Origin: Caulobacteraceae bacterium
GTDB taxonomy: Bacteria; Pseudomonadota; Alphaproteobacteria; Caulobacterales; Caulobacteraceae
Direction: 5' to 3'
Length of the DNA: 7,379 nucleotides
Assembly: GCA_947479185.1 (NCBI GenBank)
Contig: CANJYY010000118.1
Location: 1-7,379, forward strand
This document shows positions 6,610 through 7,379 of this stretch, piece by piece. Each line of letters opens with the position of its first letter. Positions within the stretch are counted from its first letter, which is position 1. A model generated the notes under the pieces. It did not search any database. It was given only the letters and a program-made list of their open reading frames with translations, and was not told the origin of the DNA. The translations under genes and the position numbers were made by a program.

Positions 6610-6710
6610 TGCGTGGTTCGAGACGCTCGCCTGAGGGCTCGCTCCTCACCATGACGAGCACCCGATTTCGACATCCTGAGGAGGCCCGCAGGGCCGTCTC
6701 GAAGGACGCA
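6610..6710. repeat. Intergenic structured inverted repeat, copy B
   Basis: A 101-bp element between scpB and tatA, in the same orientation as copy A. The outer arms (6610-6625 and 6695-6710) pair except for GG against GG; the inner arms (6642-6653 and 6672-6683) pair except for CC against CC, and can extend by CGA/TCG (6655-6657, 6668-6670). Side hairpins are GCC-TGAG-GGC (6629-6638) and GGCCC-GCA-GGGCC (6683-6695). These differ in sequence from copy A but keep the pairing. It ends 8 bases downstream of the scpB stop, so it may act at the scpB transcript end. Confidence 0.85.
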
Positions 6711-6718
6711 TGAACGCC

Positions 6719-7379
6719 CTACCCCGGCTCTTCCTCGCCGCCGACGTAGTCCTGCACGAACTCGGGCGAGTCGCCCTCGCCTTCGCCGAAATCGAGGCCG
6801 TCCTCCTCCTCGCCGATCCGGGAGGGATCGGGAACCTCGAAGCCCGGCGGCAGGTCCAGGCCCAGCAGGCCGGCGGCCTTCATGTCGGCCATGCCCGGCA
6901 GATCGGCCAGATTGGCCAGGCCATAGTGTTCGAGGAAGGCGTCGGTCGTGCCGTAGGTCACCGGACGGCCGGGCGTGCGGCGACGGCCGCGCATGCGGAC
7001 CAGTCCAAGCTCCAGCAGGATGTCGAGCGTGCCGCTGCTCGCCTGGACGCCGCGCACGGCCTCGATCTCGGCCCGGGTCACCGGCTGGTGATAGGCGATG
7101 ATGGCCAGGGTCTCCTGGGCGGCCTTCGACAGGCGGCGGGGCGTGTCCCGCTCCTCGGTCATCAGGAAGGACAGGTCCGCGGCGGTCTGAAATCGCCAGC
7201 GTCCGCCGACCGCCGCCAGCTCGACGCCGCGTGGCTCGTAGCGCACGCGCAGCGCCTCCAGCCCGGCGGCGACGTCCGCGCCCTCCGGCAGGCGGCGGGC
7301 CAGATCGTCCAGGCTCAGCGGCTCGGCCGCGGCGAACAGCAGCGCCTCGATGCAGCGTTCGAGAAAGACGAGGTCGAAC
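6719..7379 (-). CDS. scpB: Segregation and condensation protein ScpB (5' end outside the window)
   Basis: Partner of the SMC-ScpA condensin complex that compacts and segregates the chromosome; cytoplasmic. 219 codons are visible, open to the right edge, so the N-terminus is missing. A GTG at 7246 could be mistaken for a start, but the frame continues upstream for 44 codons of typical ScpB sequence (IEALLFAAAEPLSLDDLARR), so it is internal. The two winged-helix domains are seen: the second contains LSKAAQETLAIIAYHQPVTR and EIEAVRGVQ, followed by GRRRTPGRPVTYGTT and FLEHYGLANLADLP, the family's most conserved stretch. The C-terminus is a very acidic tail of about 35 residues. The usual neighbour scpA would lie just beyond the right edge; this is expectation only. 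The tat genes follow, as in other Caulobacterales. Confidence 0.97.
   Translation of the reverse strand, partial: FDLVFLERCIEALLFAAAEPLSLDDLARRLPEGADVAAGLEALRVRYEPRGVELAAVGGRWRFQTAADLSFLMTEERDTPRRLSKAAQETLAIIAYHQPVTRAEIEAVRGVQASSGTLDILLELGLVRMRGRRRTPGRPVTYGTTDAFLEHYGLANLADLPGMADMKAAGLLGLDLPPGFEVPDPSRIGEEEDGLDFGEGEGDSPEFVQDYVGGEEEPG

Overview
The window is a GC-rich (roughly two-thirds G+C or more), gene-dense piece of an alphaproteobacterial chromosome, most likely from Caulobacterales (Caulobacter or Phenylobacterium type). Three things support this: the gene order scpB-tatA-tatB-tatC-serS-(small gene)-surE-pcm-dipM; a soluble, non-lipoprotein LysM/LytM protein of the DipM type after pcm; and a perfect match to the CtrA cell-cycle regulator consensus (TTAA-N7-TTAAC) in front of that gene. 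All supported genes lie on the minus strand, so the window is transcribed from its right end to its left end. The long plus-strand open frames are antisense shadows of high-GC genes.

Right to left: the window opens inside scpB (chromosome condensation; its N-terminal codons lie beyond base 7379). A 222-bp spacer follows, holding a large structured inverted repeat (copy B) and a plausible promoter for tatA. tatA, tatB and tatC form the complete twin-arginine protein export system; tatB and tatC overlap by 4 bases. A 212-bp spacer follows with a second copy of the repeat (copy A) and a weak candidate promoter. serS, an uncharacterised 81-codon gene, surE and pcm then run as one tightly coupled unit: all three junctions are the same TGATG one-base overlap. 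A 101-bp spacer carrying the CtrA box precedes dipM, which ends 43 bases before the left edge of the window.

The genes are mostly housekeeping: SMC-partner chromosome segregation (scpB), export of folded proteins (tatABC), tRNA charging (serS), nucleotide and protein damage repair (surE, pcm) and septal peptidoglycan remodelling (dipM). The points of most interest are: (1) the two intergenic repeats, whose variable side arms keep their base pairing through compensatory changes, giving a cloverleaf-like fold; (2) the CtrA box at dipM; (3) the missing catalytic and zinc residues in the DipM LytM domain, together with only two recognisable LysM modules and a repeat-built proline-rich linker; and (4) the small unknown gene locked between serS and surE. 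I see no phage, IS, CRISPR, defence or other clearly accessory system.
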